Below are positions 10,344-18,452 of a stretch of 64,000 nt of DNA, one piece after another. Both the position numbers and the translations under genes were made by a program. The stretch comes from Symbiodinium natans. Lineage: Eukaryota; Sar; Dinophyceae; Suessiales; Symbiodiniaceae. The notes under the pieces were generated by a model that worked only from the letters and a program-made list of their open reading frames with translations, had not been told where the DNA came from and did not search any database. Location: positions 1-64,000 of the forward strand of contig CAJNDS010000020.1 of assembly GCA_905221605.1 (NCBI GenBank), read 5' to 3'. Position 1 is the stretch's first letter, and the number at the start of each line of letters is the position of its first letter.

Positions 10344-12988
10344 GACACATATTTCCACAAACATGTGCATGTCTGGGTACCTGGCACCTGCACATGTGTG
10401 TCTATACACCTGCACACATGTCGTTTTGTTTGCTGTGGGCTCCTGCATTCGCACGACGACTCTTATGCCACTGCACAGCAGGGTGTATCCCACCTGTCAC
10501 ACACACATGTGTGTATATATATATACATATATATGATTTATATTTATAGATACACCTGCCTGAGAAACATGTGTTTGTGTATGTATATATATATATATAT
10601 GTATGTATGCACATTGTTTTACCTGTAAGTAGCACACGCTGCAAGACACCAACCTGTTTGCACACATGAATGATGCATGCATGTGTATAGAGAGAGAGAG
10701 ATGTGTAAGGTTTGACATCATGTACTGCAATGTATACATGTCACACACTGGAATGCAGTGTACATATGTGTGTCTGTGCATGTCTGCACACTTCTGACCT
10801 ATCGGTTTTTTCAACAACATGCAGTGAATATGGGTCATGCACATGCCACTCAACATCAACCATGCACCGACAAGTCTGCGCAATGCAAACATGACACCTG
10901 CAGCAACACTGGGAGGCACAGCTGGACTTGCATCTTCTTGGATGCACTTTGGTGGGCATCATGTTGTTGCCACACACCGACTTCCAGGTCATAGTAGTGG
11001 CCTTCCCGCGCAGCACACATGAGACTCTCACCTGCAGGTCGGCCATAGTCACGCGAGAGAGGCCCAAAGCGATCACCTTCACTTTCGTGCGCAAGGCAAG
11101 CAACCTCAACGGCAGGCCCCACATCACCAACCAGCCCAGCCTGAGGCCCCACCTCAGGATGGCCTGCATCAGCAACAACCAAAGGCCCCACTTCAGGAAA
11201 AGGCCCTGCACGAGCAAGAGAAGGCTGGCCCTCACACTCGGACTCCTCACCATCCACATAGGTGGAGTCCGACTCCTCATCGCTGAAAGCATCGTGGTTG
11301 GACTCATGATCCAAAGGAAGCCCTCTGTGCAGCTCAGGCTTCCAGCCAGCAGGCCACTCATTTGGCGGTGGCGGGAGGGCTGGCTCACTGACCACAGGCC
11401 CTGCTTCGTGAGCAACCAACCCAGCCGAAGGCACCAACTCTGGAACAGGCCCAACCACATTCACAGGAGGCCCACCCTCCACCACTGCATCATGCAGAGG
11501 GGCAAGATCTCCATCCAAGCCATCCTCACCTGCTCGCTCTGCCACACCATCCTCCCCAGCACCGACAGGCACTGGCAGAGCCATATGCTCCTCCCTCCGG
11601 ACTGGGGGCAGATACAGCCTGTGAGTGCGGAGGGCAGATGGTACACTGGGCTTTTTGGTCATCTTCTTGACAAACGCAACTGCTTCATCTTCAATCAGCT
11701 TGGCAACATTGCGCATGCGAACCTTAGCACTCCTATGATTTAAGAAGAAGTTCCACCACATGCATATATGCAACACATACAGGACCATGCCAAAGAGGTG
11801 CCGTGAGTTGCTGCACATCTGCATCCCTCTGCGCATCGGACCGATCAGCCAAACCTTGAGAGACGAGGCAAATCTTCAACAACATTGTCCAGTCAAGAAG
11901 TGCACACAAAACGACCCTTCCGATTCAGAAATAAATATGCATAGAGAAAAACAAGTATACGTATAATTGCGAATATGTATATATCTATATTAATGTAATT
12001 CAATATATAAATATTTTGATACATATTTGTTTATTTATGCTTACACACACACACACCCAGACACACATACACTGGGCAACAACACTCCTTGCACACAAAT
12101 CTGCTACTCTTAGCATGAAAGCTGGACTGAACTCTCCAGACAACACCAAGCAGCGCCGGTGGCAAAACACTAAGGCTTTCATAGCATGGGCATCAGGATT
12201 GATGGTGGCGCAATTGATCTTCACCTGTGGCAGTACTATATATACATTGTATATAGATGCATAGATGGATAGAGTATCCTCTCCACCCACCACCCACTGA
12301 ACGAACATATTGGCCTCTTTGATTCCTTGCTCATCCTCAATCCGGTTGACCTTTGCCTAGCAACAGACACATTTGCGTGTAAACAAAAGCCTTGAACAGC
12401 CTGGAGCAAAACAAACAAACACACATCCCAGCCTTGACTGCCTTTCGAAATCTGGTGAGCATGAGCTCCAACGAGCTGACATAAAGCAGCCCATGGTGCT
12501 GCAAACTCCGGCCCACCAGAGGGCTGAGCAAGTTCTTAGTTCATGGTCACATGTTGCTATATAAATAAATAAATAAATATATATATATATATATGCACAT
12601 GTCCATATACATATACATATATATATAGAGAGAGACATATTTTATAGATATACATGCATGACAAGACATGTTTTTCCCCGAAATGATGGCAGTACATGAG
12701 CATCGCATCCTGAGCAAAGAACCTTGTTCAGCTTCACTGCCAAAGCATTTGGCTGGCGCTTTCGTCCCTTTTCATCTGCCGGCCATTGGATGAAGCATGA
12801 ATCAGTCACGCAGAGGGACTTCAGGTCCGGAAAGTCCGTCCACTCCTATACAATTTCATGTGTGCCTTCTGCAATCCTGCCCAACCAAGAAACCACCTAC
12901 AGCAGTCCTTCACGACTTCTTCACTCAGGAGAGTGAGCAGCTTGCTTGACTGCTGCTCATCCATCTCACTGATCGGCCCAGGATCCAT
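2636..12988 (-). CDS. 28-exon gene for a large dinoflagellate FAG/CSSF/EQP-motif protein, about 1,523 aa
   Basis: Built by eye from splice sites and phase. Exons in transcript order: 12988-12914, 12845-12723, 12534-12433, 12350-12303, 12224-12073, 11873-11777, 11722-11032, 10936-10843, 10056-9991, 9958-9868, 9790-9716, 9577-9377, 9329-8303, 7245-7060, 7007-6908, 6642-6606, 6565-6508, 6476-6272, 5642-5576, 5109-5000, 4894-4853, 4750-4592, 4365-4180, 4072-3952, 3826-3710, 3279-3182, 3108-3024, 2794-2636. The phases close at every junction and the sum is 4,572 nt. Most donors are GT; GC donors are used after 12433, 8303 and 3710, and a GA donor after 3182. The architecture is a charged, low-complexity N-terminal half and a conserved C-terminal domain seen, to my knowledge, only in dinoflagellate proteins. 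The function is unknown; FAG and CSSF recall motifs I and IV of C5-type DNA methyltransferases, but this is inference. The least certain junction is 9377/9329, whose intron would be only 47 nt. Introns carry (TA)n. Confidence 0.75.
2811..2946. repeat. (TA)n / ATATATTT microsatellite inside last intron
   Basis: Pure TA then about twelve copies of ATATTTAT-type octamers. It occupies most of the intron between exons 27 and 28. Confidence 0.9.
3024..3279 (-). CDS. Exons 26-27 of the conserved domain
   Basis: Exon 26 (3279-3182) has VAKYHVDSRGKK and TGDKKRLKTSQ; exon 27 (3108-3024) has YTCAFGYRLAELIPDM. The block GDKKRLKxSQxYxxxFG is shared with relatives I recall. The 73-nt intron 3109-3181 uses a GA donor and AG|G acceptor, a known dinoflagellate exception. 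Downstream donor GTGAGC. Confidence 0.75.
3340..3630. repeat. CT-rich microsatellite in intron 25
   Basis: About 290 bp of (CT)n with CTTT and CTAT interruptions between exons 25 and 26. The Ser/Leu-rich frames here are artefacts. Confidence 0.9.
3710..4072 (-). CDS. Exons 24-25: IIEQPSS and SMGAYG motifs
   Basis: Exon 24 (4072-3952) reads VILLVHLAASLGHTF then IIEQPSS and RWRHFVENV. Exon 25 (3826-3710) reads VFKQKVSMGAYG, then KPTCLWSN and LLNRGPIPHE. The EQPSS and GAYG..KPT..WSN pattern continues the conserved domain. The 125-nt intron between them contains a short (TA)n. The donor after exon 25 is GC. Confidence 0.8.
4180..4365 (-). CDS. Exon 23: APDCSSFSW motif exon
   Basis: Encodes SGSLRLALLSVLRLCP, then LLMAPDCSSFSWMSSS and GNCMANR. 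The PxCSSFxW element is the signature I associate with this dinoflagellate family and sits where C5 methyltransferases have PPCQ. Donor GTGTGT; exon length 186 nt keeps phase between exons 22 and 24. Confidence 0.85.
4440..4552. repeat. TA / CTAT microsatellite between exons 22 and 23
   Basis: (TA)n interrupted by (CTAT)n. Comparable TA tracts lie at 3876-3895, 5238-5262, 6120-6150, 6695-6726, 7335-7365, 7630-7648, 7940-7980, 8138-8155, 10255-10272, 10515-10535, 10585-10602, 12570-12595 and 13370-13384, nearly all inside introns of the minus-strand gene. Confidence 0.85.
4592..4750 (-). CDS. Exon 22: FGECFAG motif exon
   Basis: 52 codons opening DLDMAAEAYRFGECFAG, then ANVTFAVKLSGFPAFKLD and ending FLTAPGYA. 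The FAG-x-N pattern followed by a hydrophobic strand and an acidic residue resembles a Rossmann-type nucleotide or SAM loop; that resemblance is inference. In dinoflagellate relatives I remember, a similar FAG...LD...DF/FLT block starts the conserved domain. Acceptor TATAG; donor GTGCC in phase 2. Confidence 0.8.
4853..5642 (-). CDS. Exons 19-21 of the 28-exon gene
   Basis: Exon 19 (5642-5576) encodes LPPQTSKCSRFVWSGAQQ. Exon 20 (5109-5000) has GEWGVDLLLRRLFHAG and PYDFRLQLSA, with acceptor TATAG. Exon 21 (4894-4853) is 13 codons plus split codons (YFASLSYSLSSMT). Phases 2, 0, 2 and 2 link them to exon 22. The plus-strand frame across 4820-4895 also looks plausible but has no partner exons. 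Confidence 0.55.
5655..5876. repeat. Poly-C tract with T-rich interruptions
   Basis: About 220 bp, mostly C on the plus strand, with a T12-15 run near 5763-5777. It lies in the intron between exons 18 and 19. The minus strand is G-rich enough for quadruplex or H-DNA structures (inference). Pro-rich and Gly-rich frames here are artefacts. Confidence 0.85.
5905..6045. repeat. Degenerate TTTAGGG-like patch inside the left gene
   Basis: GGGTTTA-type words recur irregularly in the intron between exons 18 and 19. This is the only clear telomere-like sequence in the left block. Confidence 0.6.
6272..7245 (-). CDS. Exons 14-18 of the 28-exon gene
   Basis: Exon 14 (7245-7060; 61 whole codons plus 2 and 1) contains RLIEHGVDHRIEVYWTRD and MHFTNMRVGIMVANEV. 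Exon 15 (7007-6908) has YRNRIFGVRDELYERHG and a GTGAGT donor. Exon 16 (6642-6606) is 12 codons, TVDPGEVLRTID. Exon 17 (6565-6508) reads WVGAMSILAAHASRRQG. Exon 18 (6476-6272) starts LLTGSWEFALQALGAKG. Phases 1, 2, 0 and 1 are matched in turn. The end of exon 18 is the weak point. A Cys-rich reading of the same segment in another frame was rejected because it does not keep phase. Confidence 0.6.
8303..9577 (-). CDS. Exons 12-13: large low-complexity Ala/Lys/Gly exon
   Basis: Exon 12 (9577-9377) begins AFPSCVVIPDSPEKSE. Exon 13 (9329-8303, about 342 codons) holds repeated VAS/VASG motifs, a Gly-Arg tract (GGRGRGRGRGRG, AT-hook-like), a Lys-Ala tract (KGKAKAKAKARGKAKAK), seven alanines in a row and acidic C-terminal repeats. 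It is probably disordered and could bind nucleic acid. The frame changes between 9455 and 9329: either the 47-nt intron I propose is real or there is a frameshift here, since the second frame (EDAHAAANGDDCAHLAW) is already open from about 9455. Exon 13 ends at a GC donor in phase 1. Confidence 0.65.
9716..10936 (-). CDS. Exons 8-11 of the 28-exon gene
   Basis: Exon 8 (10936-10843) ends LRRLVGAWLMLSG in phase 2. Exon 9 (10056-9991) reads GGGEAALAQQDQGES. Exon 10 (9958-9868) contains CAEVLCRRLLWGCADNVD. Exon 11 (9790-9716) starts RDVVCFHGEKEVLARS and is exactly 25 codons. The 0.8 kb intron 10,057-10,842 is full of CA and TA microsatellites. Exon 9 has an alternative frame (VKQLLLNKIRESQQ), so it is the least certain of this group. 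Confidence 0.6.
11032..11722 (-). CDS. Exon 7: long acidic/proline-rich exon
   Basis: A 691-nt exon of about 230 codons. It opens VRMRNVAKLIEDEAVAF, a predicted amphipathic helix with KKMTKKP basic residues, then becomes rich in Gly, Pro, Ala, Glu and Val, with an acidic patch DEESDSTYVDGEESE. Likely disordered. It ends at a GTGAGA donor in phase 1, completed by exon 8 (10936-10843, EDASPAVPPSVAAG). The plus-strand frames over this exon are shadows. Confidence 0.7.
11777..12224 (-). CDS. Exons 5-6 of the 28-exon gene
   Basis: Exon 5 (12224-12073) encodes about 50 residues beginning VKINCATINPDAHAMK and ends in phase 2. Exon 6 (11873-11777) supplies the third base, then FASSLKVWLIGPMRRG and the SNSRHLFGM stretch. 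The junction restores the frame exactly. Between 11,874 and 12,072 is an AT-rich intron with CA and TA tracts. Confidence 0.65.
12303..12988 (-). CDS. Exons 1-4 of the 28-exon gene (N-terminus)
   Basis: Exon 1 starts MDPGPISEMDEQQ and ends at a GT donor after codon 25. Exon 2 (41 codons) begins EWTDFPDLKSL. Exon 3 (34 codons) contains LQHHGLLYVSSLEL and ends at a GC donor. Exon 4 (16 codons) reads VNRIEDEQGIKEANMF. All four are exact multiples of three in phase 0, which is strong internal support for the splice choices. The segment looks like a small globular or helical N-terminal domain; I do not recognise it. Confidence 0.7.
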
Positions 12989-12994
12989 GGTGGG

Positions 12995-13012
12995 CTGAAG
13001 AAACAAAGCTGG
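12995..13012 (-). promoter_or_regulatory. Splice acceptor before the start codon, possible spliced-leader site
   Basis: On the minus strand a pyrimidine-rich run ends in CAG at 12995-12997, six bases before the ATG at 12988-12986, whose context is CCACCATGG. In dinoflagellates this is where the trans-spliced leader would be added. An ordinary intron with an upstream exon (for example 13,110-13,190) is the alternative. Confidence 0.4.
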
Positions 13013-13640
13013 ATTCAAAACCAAACAGGGCTGCACAAACATAGCATGTTGCAGCGTTGCAGCTTTCACATGCACAAACCCAGGCCAACCAGCATCTCAT
13101 ACCTCCCTTCCCCCCCTCCCCCTCGCCACACTGGGCGCCCGACAGGCGTCGGCTTGAGCTACCAGAGAGCCCATCATGCTGCATGTCTCTCATACATTTT
13201 GGTTACTCTGCCATGTGCATGACGATCATATGCACAGGGCCACATGGAGCTGCTTTCTGTTGAATCAACTGCCAGGCCACAACTCCATACAATGGCAATT
13301 AACATTCCATGCATTTGACAATCAACTGACAAGCCTGAACTCCGAAGGCAACAATCCATGCGATCCACATATATATATATATACGTGGACAGAACATAAG
13401 ATAAACTGATGTATGACAGTTCATGAGATACATATTTTTCAAGAATGGTTTTGCACCCATAGCATTTTTAGCACTTTTGGAATTTGTGGTTTTCCGTTCC
13501 TTGGATCATACATACATTTTTCTTTAGAATGGTTTTCTGTTCTCGGCTCATCCAAGAACATCCAAAACAAAACTAGAATAGCATCAAAACTAGAAGTTGA
13601 GCCAAAAATGCATACAACCACAAAAAGGAACTACATACCC
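13013..13640. other. Region upstream of the minus-strand gene
   Basis: On the minus strand, 13,190-13,110 has an open segment (GSLVAQADACRAP) ending at a GTATGA donor; it could be a further upstream exon. The rest is AT-rich with a TA tract at 13,370. No promoter element was recognised, as expected for dinoflagellates, which lack obvious TATA promoters. Confidence 0.35.
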
Positions 13641-14042
13641 ATGTCCAGGTAAACCCTAAACCCTAAACCCTAAACCCTAAACCCTAAACCCTAAACCCTA
13701 AACCCTAAACCCTAAACCCTAAACCCTAAACCCTAAACCCACCCTTTCCCCAAACCCGCAAGCCAAAAGCCGTGGGAGCCTCAAGCAGAAAAGCCTTCAA
13801 ACCCTGAGATCCGTAGCGCCCCTTGTACCAATCGTAACCACTCCACCCTAGACCCTAAACCCTAACCCTGAACCCTGAACCCTAAACCCTAAACCCTAAA
13901 CCCTAAACCCTAAACCCTGAACCCTAAACCCTAAACCCTAAACCCTAAACCCTGAACCCTGAACCCTAAACCCTAAACCCTAAACCCTAAACCCCACCCT
14001 CCCCTTCCACACTGGAGGCCCTGGGCCTGACTGCGTCCCCGA

Positions 14043-14096
14043 CGGCAGACTCCGCCAAAGCCGGCGTGCTGGCAGGCGAGGCCCTAGAAACTCTGC
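14043..14096 (+). CDS. Exon candidate flanked by telomeric arrays
   Basis: Open plus frame through LGLTASPTADSAKAG and GEALETLQ in a GC-rich island between CCCTAAA (13,890-13,995) and TTTAGGG (14,114-14,148), ending at a possible GT donor. The reverse strand is also open, so the orientation is provisional. No family recognised. Confidence 0.35.
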
Positions 14097-14148
14097 AGTC
14101 GATACACCCTACAGGGTTTAGGGTTTAGGGTTTAGGGTTTAGGGTTTA

Positions 14149-14545
14149 GCCCCACACCCCGACTCCGAACCCTTGAATTTGTTGGAAGGTTTTGATTTTG
14201 GGGGAGTTTGTCTCAGTAGGATTTTTCTGTTCTATGAATGGGCTACACCATCGAGTTCAAGGGGGAGGGTTTGGAGTTTAACGCTTACAGGATTTCGGGC
14301 TCAGGGCTTTTCGGCCAGCTTTCATTCTGTGCCCCTGCAACCCTAAATGCGAAGAGCTCTGGACCCCTAGCCTGCGCCCGAGCTCAACTCCACACCCAAT
14401 TTCAAAAGTGATTGGGTGCTACAGGGTGTTGGAGGTACCTCATAAATGCGCGGATATTGTGGCTTTTTGAAAGCAGCCCAAAAAGATCGGTGCACATCCT
14501 CGGCGAGTGTTGTGGAGGTTAGCTCCAAACCCTCAACCCTGCCCC
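14149..14545. other. Unique spacer without recognised gene
   Basis: Telomere-poor sequence between TTTAGGG and CCCTAAA arrays, i.e. the loop of a would-be intron. Only short chance frames are present. Confidence 0.4.
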
Positions 14546-15091
14546 CCGACACCCTAAACCCTAAACCCTAAACCCTAAACCCTAAACCCTAAACCCTGAA
14601 CCCTGAACCCTAAACCCTAAACCCTAAACCCTAAACCCTAAACCCTAAACCCTAACCCTCTTTTTGTGCGGTTGAAGAGAAGCCCTGAAACTGCTTAGGG
14701 GTCATGGTTCAGAGTTTATAGGGTTTAGGGTTCAGGGCTTGGGGCAAACCCCAAGCTCGGAACCACGCAGCCTGCAAACTCTCACGAATTACCCTAACCC
14801 CTAAGCGGTTTAGGGTTTAGGGTTTAGGGTTTCGGGTTTAGGGTTTAGGGTTTCGGGTGATCAATGCTAAACCCTAAGCACTGAAGCCTCAGCTCCCTAG
14901 CCTTCATGCCACGCCAGGAGAGCAGCCGAACAAATGGGGCCCAAGTGGCCCGGTAACTCAGCCTTCCGGTGAGCAGGATTTGGGTGGGGGGGGCGGGGGG
15001 GCGGGGGGGGGGGGGTTTGGGGGTTTGGGGTTTGGGGTTTAGGGTTTGGGGTTTAGGGTTTAGGGTTTAGGGTTCCTCAGCCTTCAGCCTA

Positions 15092-15178
15092 GGTAGGCCT
15101 TTGGGACATTTCATATTCCCCCTTCTTGGGTTTAAGTGGATAATAATGTTTCGGGATCTTTTTTTGTCAGAGGGTTTT
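15092..15178. mobile_element. Dispersed repeat beginning AGGTAGGCCTTTGGGA
   Basis: Similar 60-90 bp blocks start at 15092, 26757, 43556 and 57217. They share AGGTAGGCCYTTGGGA, then TTTCATATT and CCCTC/TTGGGTTTAAG. The termini are not obviously inverted, so this could be half of a longer element or a SINE-like relic. Confidence 0.55.
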
Positions 15179-15180
15179 TT

Positions 15181-15305
15181 CTTACTGTTGGTTAGCAGGG
15201 AATGAGGGAATTAATGAGGGCCATATATATATATATGTATACACCCTTTAAGGGAATACATAGGGTACGTCGTTCCCCCCCCATTCCCTGCGAGCCAACA
15301 GTAAG
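15181..15305. mobile_element. MITE-like inverted-repeat element, 125 bp
   Basis: The left end CTTACTGTTGGTTAGCAGGG is matched, with a few mismatches, by the reverse complement of the right end, giving a 24-bp terminal inverted repeat. The interior contains a short TA tract. Related ends (GGTTCTTAGTAGGGAATGAGGG) recur in the elements at 21409, 40745 and 54499. Confidence 0.75.
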
Positions 15306-15593
15306 TTTAGGGGTCATCCTAGCAGGTGATCAGGATGTGGAGGTTGAGCCTGCAAGGGTTTCGGGGGGCTTTGGGTTTTTGAGTTCAAGGTTTTTGGGTT
15401 TTCAGGGCTTTGGGTTTTTGATTTGGTCGGTTTAGGGTTAAGGGTTTGTGGGTTTGAGGTTTCGTGTTCTGGGTTTGAGGGATTTGAGTTTTGGATTCGG
15501 AAGGTTTAGGGTTTAGGGTTTACGAGTGTTGGGCTTTGGAATCGGAAGGTCAATATAGGGTTTGCGGGCTTTGGGGTTGGGCTTCGGAAGTTT

Positions 15594-15717
15594 TACAGGG
15601 TGGGGCCCCCTAGTTATAAGTAGAGTTATAAGGGCCCTAATTTGGGTTATAAGGACCCTAAGTTAGGTTATAAGTCCCTTAACTACAGTTAATATAGTAA
15701 GGGGGCCCCACCCTGTA
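15594..15717. mobile_element. MITE-like element with perfect 18-bp inverted ends
   Basis: TACAGGGTGGGGCCCCCT at the left and its exact reverse complement at the right. The interior has repeated GTTATAAG words, so the whole 124 bp can fold as an imperfect hairpin. Confidence 0.8.
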
Positions 15718-16254
15718 GTAGTGTGTGGCTCAGGGATGTAGATTGGGATTTGGAAGGTTGAGGGTCCGTAGGTTGGTGTGGGCTTTAGGGCTTAGGGTTT
15801 ACATACCCTATACCTTAAACCCTAAAGGTTCAGAAGCCTAAGGGATTCGTTTTTTGTTCTTGTTTTTTTCACGGCTTAGGGTGAAGAACGCCCTTTTAGA
15901 CAACACGCTTTCGACACAAAATGTTGTCTAGTGTGGGCCTCTTCGAAGCCGGGCCCAATATCAAACCCCTGGCATGCCCCAAACCCTACATTCCTCTCAA
16001 GGAGAGAGTAGGTTTCCTATTCTTTCGTGCCCGCACCTGGTAGATACATACAGTGCCCTCCTTTCTATTCAAGAAAATGGCACAGGACTGACATCTGTGC
16101 CTAAAGCTCAGACGGTCTTCACCTACATGCTTGTCCCCTTCGTTTAGACCCTAAACCCTAAGCTAAACCCTAAACCATCGTTTGGATACTTTTTGCATCG
16201 ACTACCTTCATCCCTTCCTTCAGGCAGGCACGTCTAGCTATTGACAAGGAAGTC

Positions 16255-16383
16255 TTGGGATAATCCCCCTTATACTGACAGTCCTTCATGGGATAATGAC
16301 AAAAATCAGAAGAAGAACAATAACATGTAGGAGGTACTGTAGTCCCTATTAAGGAGCTGTTCGTATAAGGGGGAACATCCCAA
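16255..16383. mobile_element. MITE inserted 23 bp upstream of ankyrin gene 1
   Basis: Ends TTGGGATAATCCCCCTTATA and, inverted, TATAAGGGGGAACATCCCAA; 129 bp. The paralogous upstream region of ankyrin gene 2 runs straight from CTAGCTATTGACAAGGA into the start region without it, so this is an insertion in copy 1. A relative lies at 24021-24115. Confidence 0.8.
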
Positions 16384-16406
16384 AGGAAGCATTCCCAGTC
16401 CATGCC

Positions 16407-17498
16407 ATGCTGTGTGTTTGGAGCGTTTCTGGGCAAGTGCTGGCCAGCGGCACGTTCGAAAACCTGACCGCCTTGAAACACCACTTGCGAAGCCAGCATG
16501 GCTTCCCGGCCTGCCTTCAACAGCTCCTACTGGCTGGTCGATGCTTGGACTCGGGTGATCCTCAGCCTCTGGTCGGGCCCGCTGACCTGCAGCTGGTACT
16601 GTTATCCACCCTCAGCCCGGAGCAGATGCCTCAGGCTGAAGACGAGTTTCTTGGGTATGCTGTCGACACAGGCCATGTGGAAGTTGGCAGTGCTTTGCTG
16701 GCAGCTGGTGTCGACAAGGACGTGCAGACCTGGGAGTGGAATGGCATGACCGCTCTCATGCATGGCTCTCAGAAGGGCAACATCGACTTTGTGCGTTTTC
16801 TGCTGGACGTCGGTGCTGACAAGGACTTGCAGGACGGGTCCTACCAGACCGCTCTCATGCACGCATCTGGCGAGGGCCACGTCGAGATTGTACGTTTGCT
16901 GCTGGATGCTGGTGCCGACAAGAACTTGCAGAGCAGATCGCGCGAGACAGCTCTCATGAACGCATCGTGCATGGGCCATGTCGAGGTTGTACGTTTGCTG
17001 CTGAACGCGGGAGCAGACCAAAACTTGCAGAACAGATCCTCTGTGACTGCTCTCATGCACGCATCTGGCAAGGGCTTTGTCGAGATTGTACGTTTGCTGC
17101 GGGACGCTGGTGCCGACAAGGACTTGCAGGACGGTTCCGGCCAGACCGCTCTCATAAAGGCATCGATCATGGGCAACATCGACACTGTACGATTGCTGCT
17201 GGACGCTGGTGCGGACAAGAACTGGCAGAACATGTCGGGCGAGTCACCTCTCATGAACGCATCGTTCAAGGGCCACGTGGGGATCGTACGTTTGCTGCTG
17301 GACGCTGGCGCCGACAAGAACTTGCGGAACAGATCGGGCGAGACAGCTCTCGTGCACGCATCGTTCATGGGCCACGTCGAGGTTGTACGCTTGCTGCTGG
17401 CGGCTGGTGCCGACAAGAACTTGCAGGACCAGTCCGGCCAGACGGCTCTCAAGTACGCATCTTCCGAGGGCCACTACGAGATTGCATGCTTGCTTTGA
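16407..17498 (+). CDS. Ubiquitin-like plus ankyrin-repeat protein, copy 1 (363 aa)
   Basis: Intact single-exon frame. Residues 1-75 (MLCVWSVSGQVLASG..., with LLLAGRCLDSGD and LQLVLLSTL) have the strand-helix-strand pattern of a ubiquitin-like fold, a combination common in dinoflagellate ankyrin proteins. From about residue 80 there are about nine ankyrin repeats of 33 residues with the consensus G-TALMHAS-GHVEIVRLLLDAGADKNLQ. It ends ...HYEIACLL then TGA. Expected role: protein-protein scaffold, partner unknown. It is a tandem paralog of 18453-19565; the last repeats are almost identical between copies, suggesting recent duplication or conversion. No splice site is needed inside. Other open frames on both strands here are shadows of the 99-bp repeat. 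Confidence 0.9.
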   Translation: MLCVWSVSGQVLASGTFENLTALKHHLRSQHGFPACLQQLLLAGRCLDSGDPQPLVGPADLQLVLLSTLSPEQMPQAEDEFLGYAVDTGHVEVGSALLAAGVDKDVQTWEWNGMTALMHGSQKGNIDFVRFLLDVGADKDLQDGSYQTALMHASGEGHVEIVRLLLDAGADKNLQSRSRETALMNASCMGHVEVVRLLLNAGADQNLQNRSSVTALMHASGKGFVEIVRLLRDAGADKDLQDGSGQTALIKASIMGNIDTVRLLLDAGADKNWQNMSGESPLMNASFKGHVGIVRLLLDAGADKNLRNRSGETALVHASFMGHVEVVRLLLAAGADKNLQDQSGQTALKYASSEGHYEIACLL

Positions 17499-17521
17499 GC
17501 TACAGTCGACCAAACAGCCCT

Positions 17522-17639
17522 CTTGGTAGCCCAGTGGTACCCTTTACCCTGTTTTTTTTTGGATTCTGGTTTGCCTTATAGAATGACCAACCCAAAAAAG
17601 AGGGTGCCCTTATTATAATATGGTTGCTGGGCTACCAAG
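17522..17639. mobile_element. MITE-like element, 118 bp, directly after ankyrin gene 1
   Basis: Perfect 13-bp inverted ends CTTGGTAGCCCAG / CTGGGCTACCAAG; the interior also pairs partly (GGTACCCTTTACCC versus GGGTGCCCTTATTA). It starts 24 bp after the stop codon. No equivalent lies after copy 2. Confidence 0.75.
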
Positions 17640-18452
17640 CCCTAATCTCCGAAGCCCAGCCCTGGCCCTAGGGGAAGCTTGTAGCCCTGTACGCACCCGA
17701 AAAGCATGGACCCTGAGATCAAGCCCTGTACGAACCTGTAGGCACAGAGGATCCCGCTGTTTCAAGGTGTTGAGGGCTCTTTTCCATGAGGGTTTAGGGT
17801 TTAGGGTTTAGGGTTTAACGGACTACTGTGTTTAGGTTGTAATCGGGTGGTTGGTGTTTGTTCCGGGTGGCCTGGATTCAGCGTCTGAGGGTTGGTCGCA
17901 GCTTCTGTCAACTCTCCCAGATATTCCTTACAAGGGCAATCTAAGGATTATTTGTCTTTTTGCATTCTTTTGGGGTTCTTTAGCAAGTAGTAGGTTTGAA
18001 GATCAGCCGCTTTGCATCTCAGCAACCTTTGCAAGGTTTTTTTTTGGAATCCTGATCATGGTTTGAGGATCTGGGGGTTTTATCGTGTGGGCCTCTGCGA
18101 AACCGGGCCCAAAGCCAAACTGAAACCTTGAGCTCAATTGCCAACTAGGGTTTAGGGTTTAGGGTTTAGGGTTTAGCGCACGCCCGAAACCCTAAATTCC
18201 TCTCAAGAGGGGAGTGTAGGTTTCAGGTTCCTTCGCGCCCGAAACTGCTTGGCTTCAAGATAGCTACAAAGGACTGTCAAGAGGGAATGTTCAGCACGTC
18301 TTCCCTTCATTGCATATATAGATAATCAACATCTGTCATCTCTACCTAAAGCTCAGACAGTGCTAGCCTGCATATGTTTGAGATATTTGTTCACCGTTTA
18401 GTTTCATCCCTGGCGTCTAGCTATTGACAAGGACGCCCTTCAGGTCCACGCC
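17640..18452. other. Spacer between the ankyrin paralogs
   Basis: Contains short TTTAGGG arrays (17,793-17,816 and 18,149-18,176). From about 18,085 it holds a block homologous to 15,930-16,250 (GTGTGGGCCTC...GCGAA/CGAA, CCTCTCAAG..GAGTAGGTTTC, CTAAAGCTCAGAC), showing that the duplication unit includes about 350 bp of upstream sequence. 17,915-18,010 resembles one end of the ACTACT..GCTTAAGAACCC element family. Confidence 0.6.
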
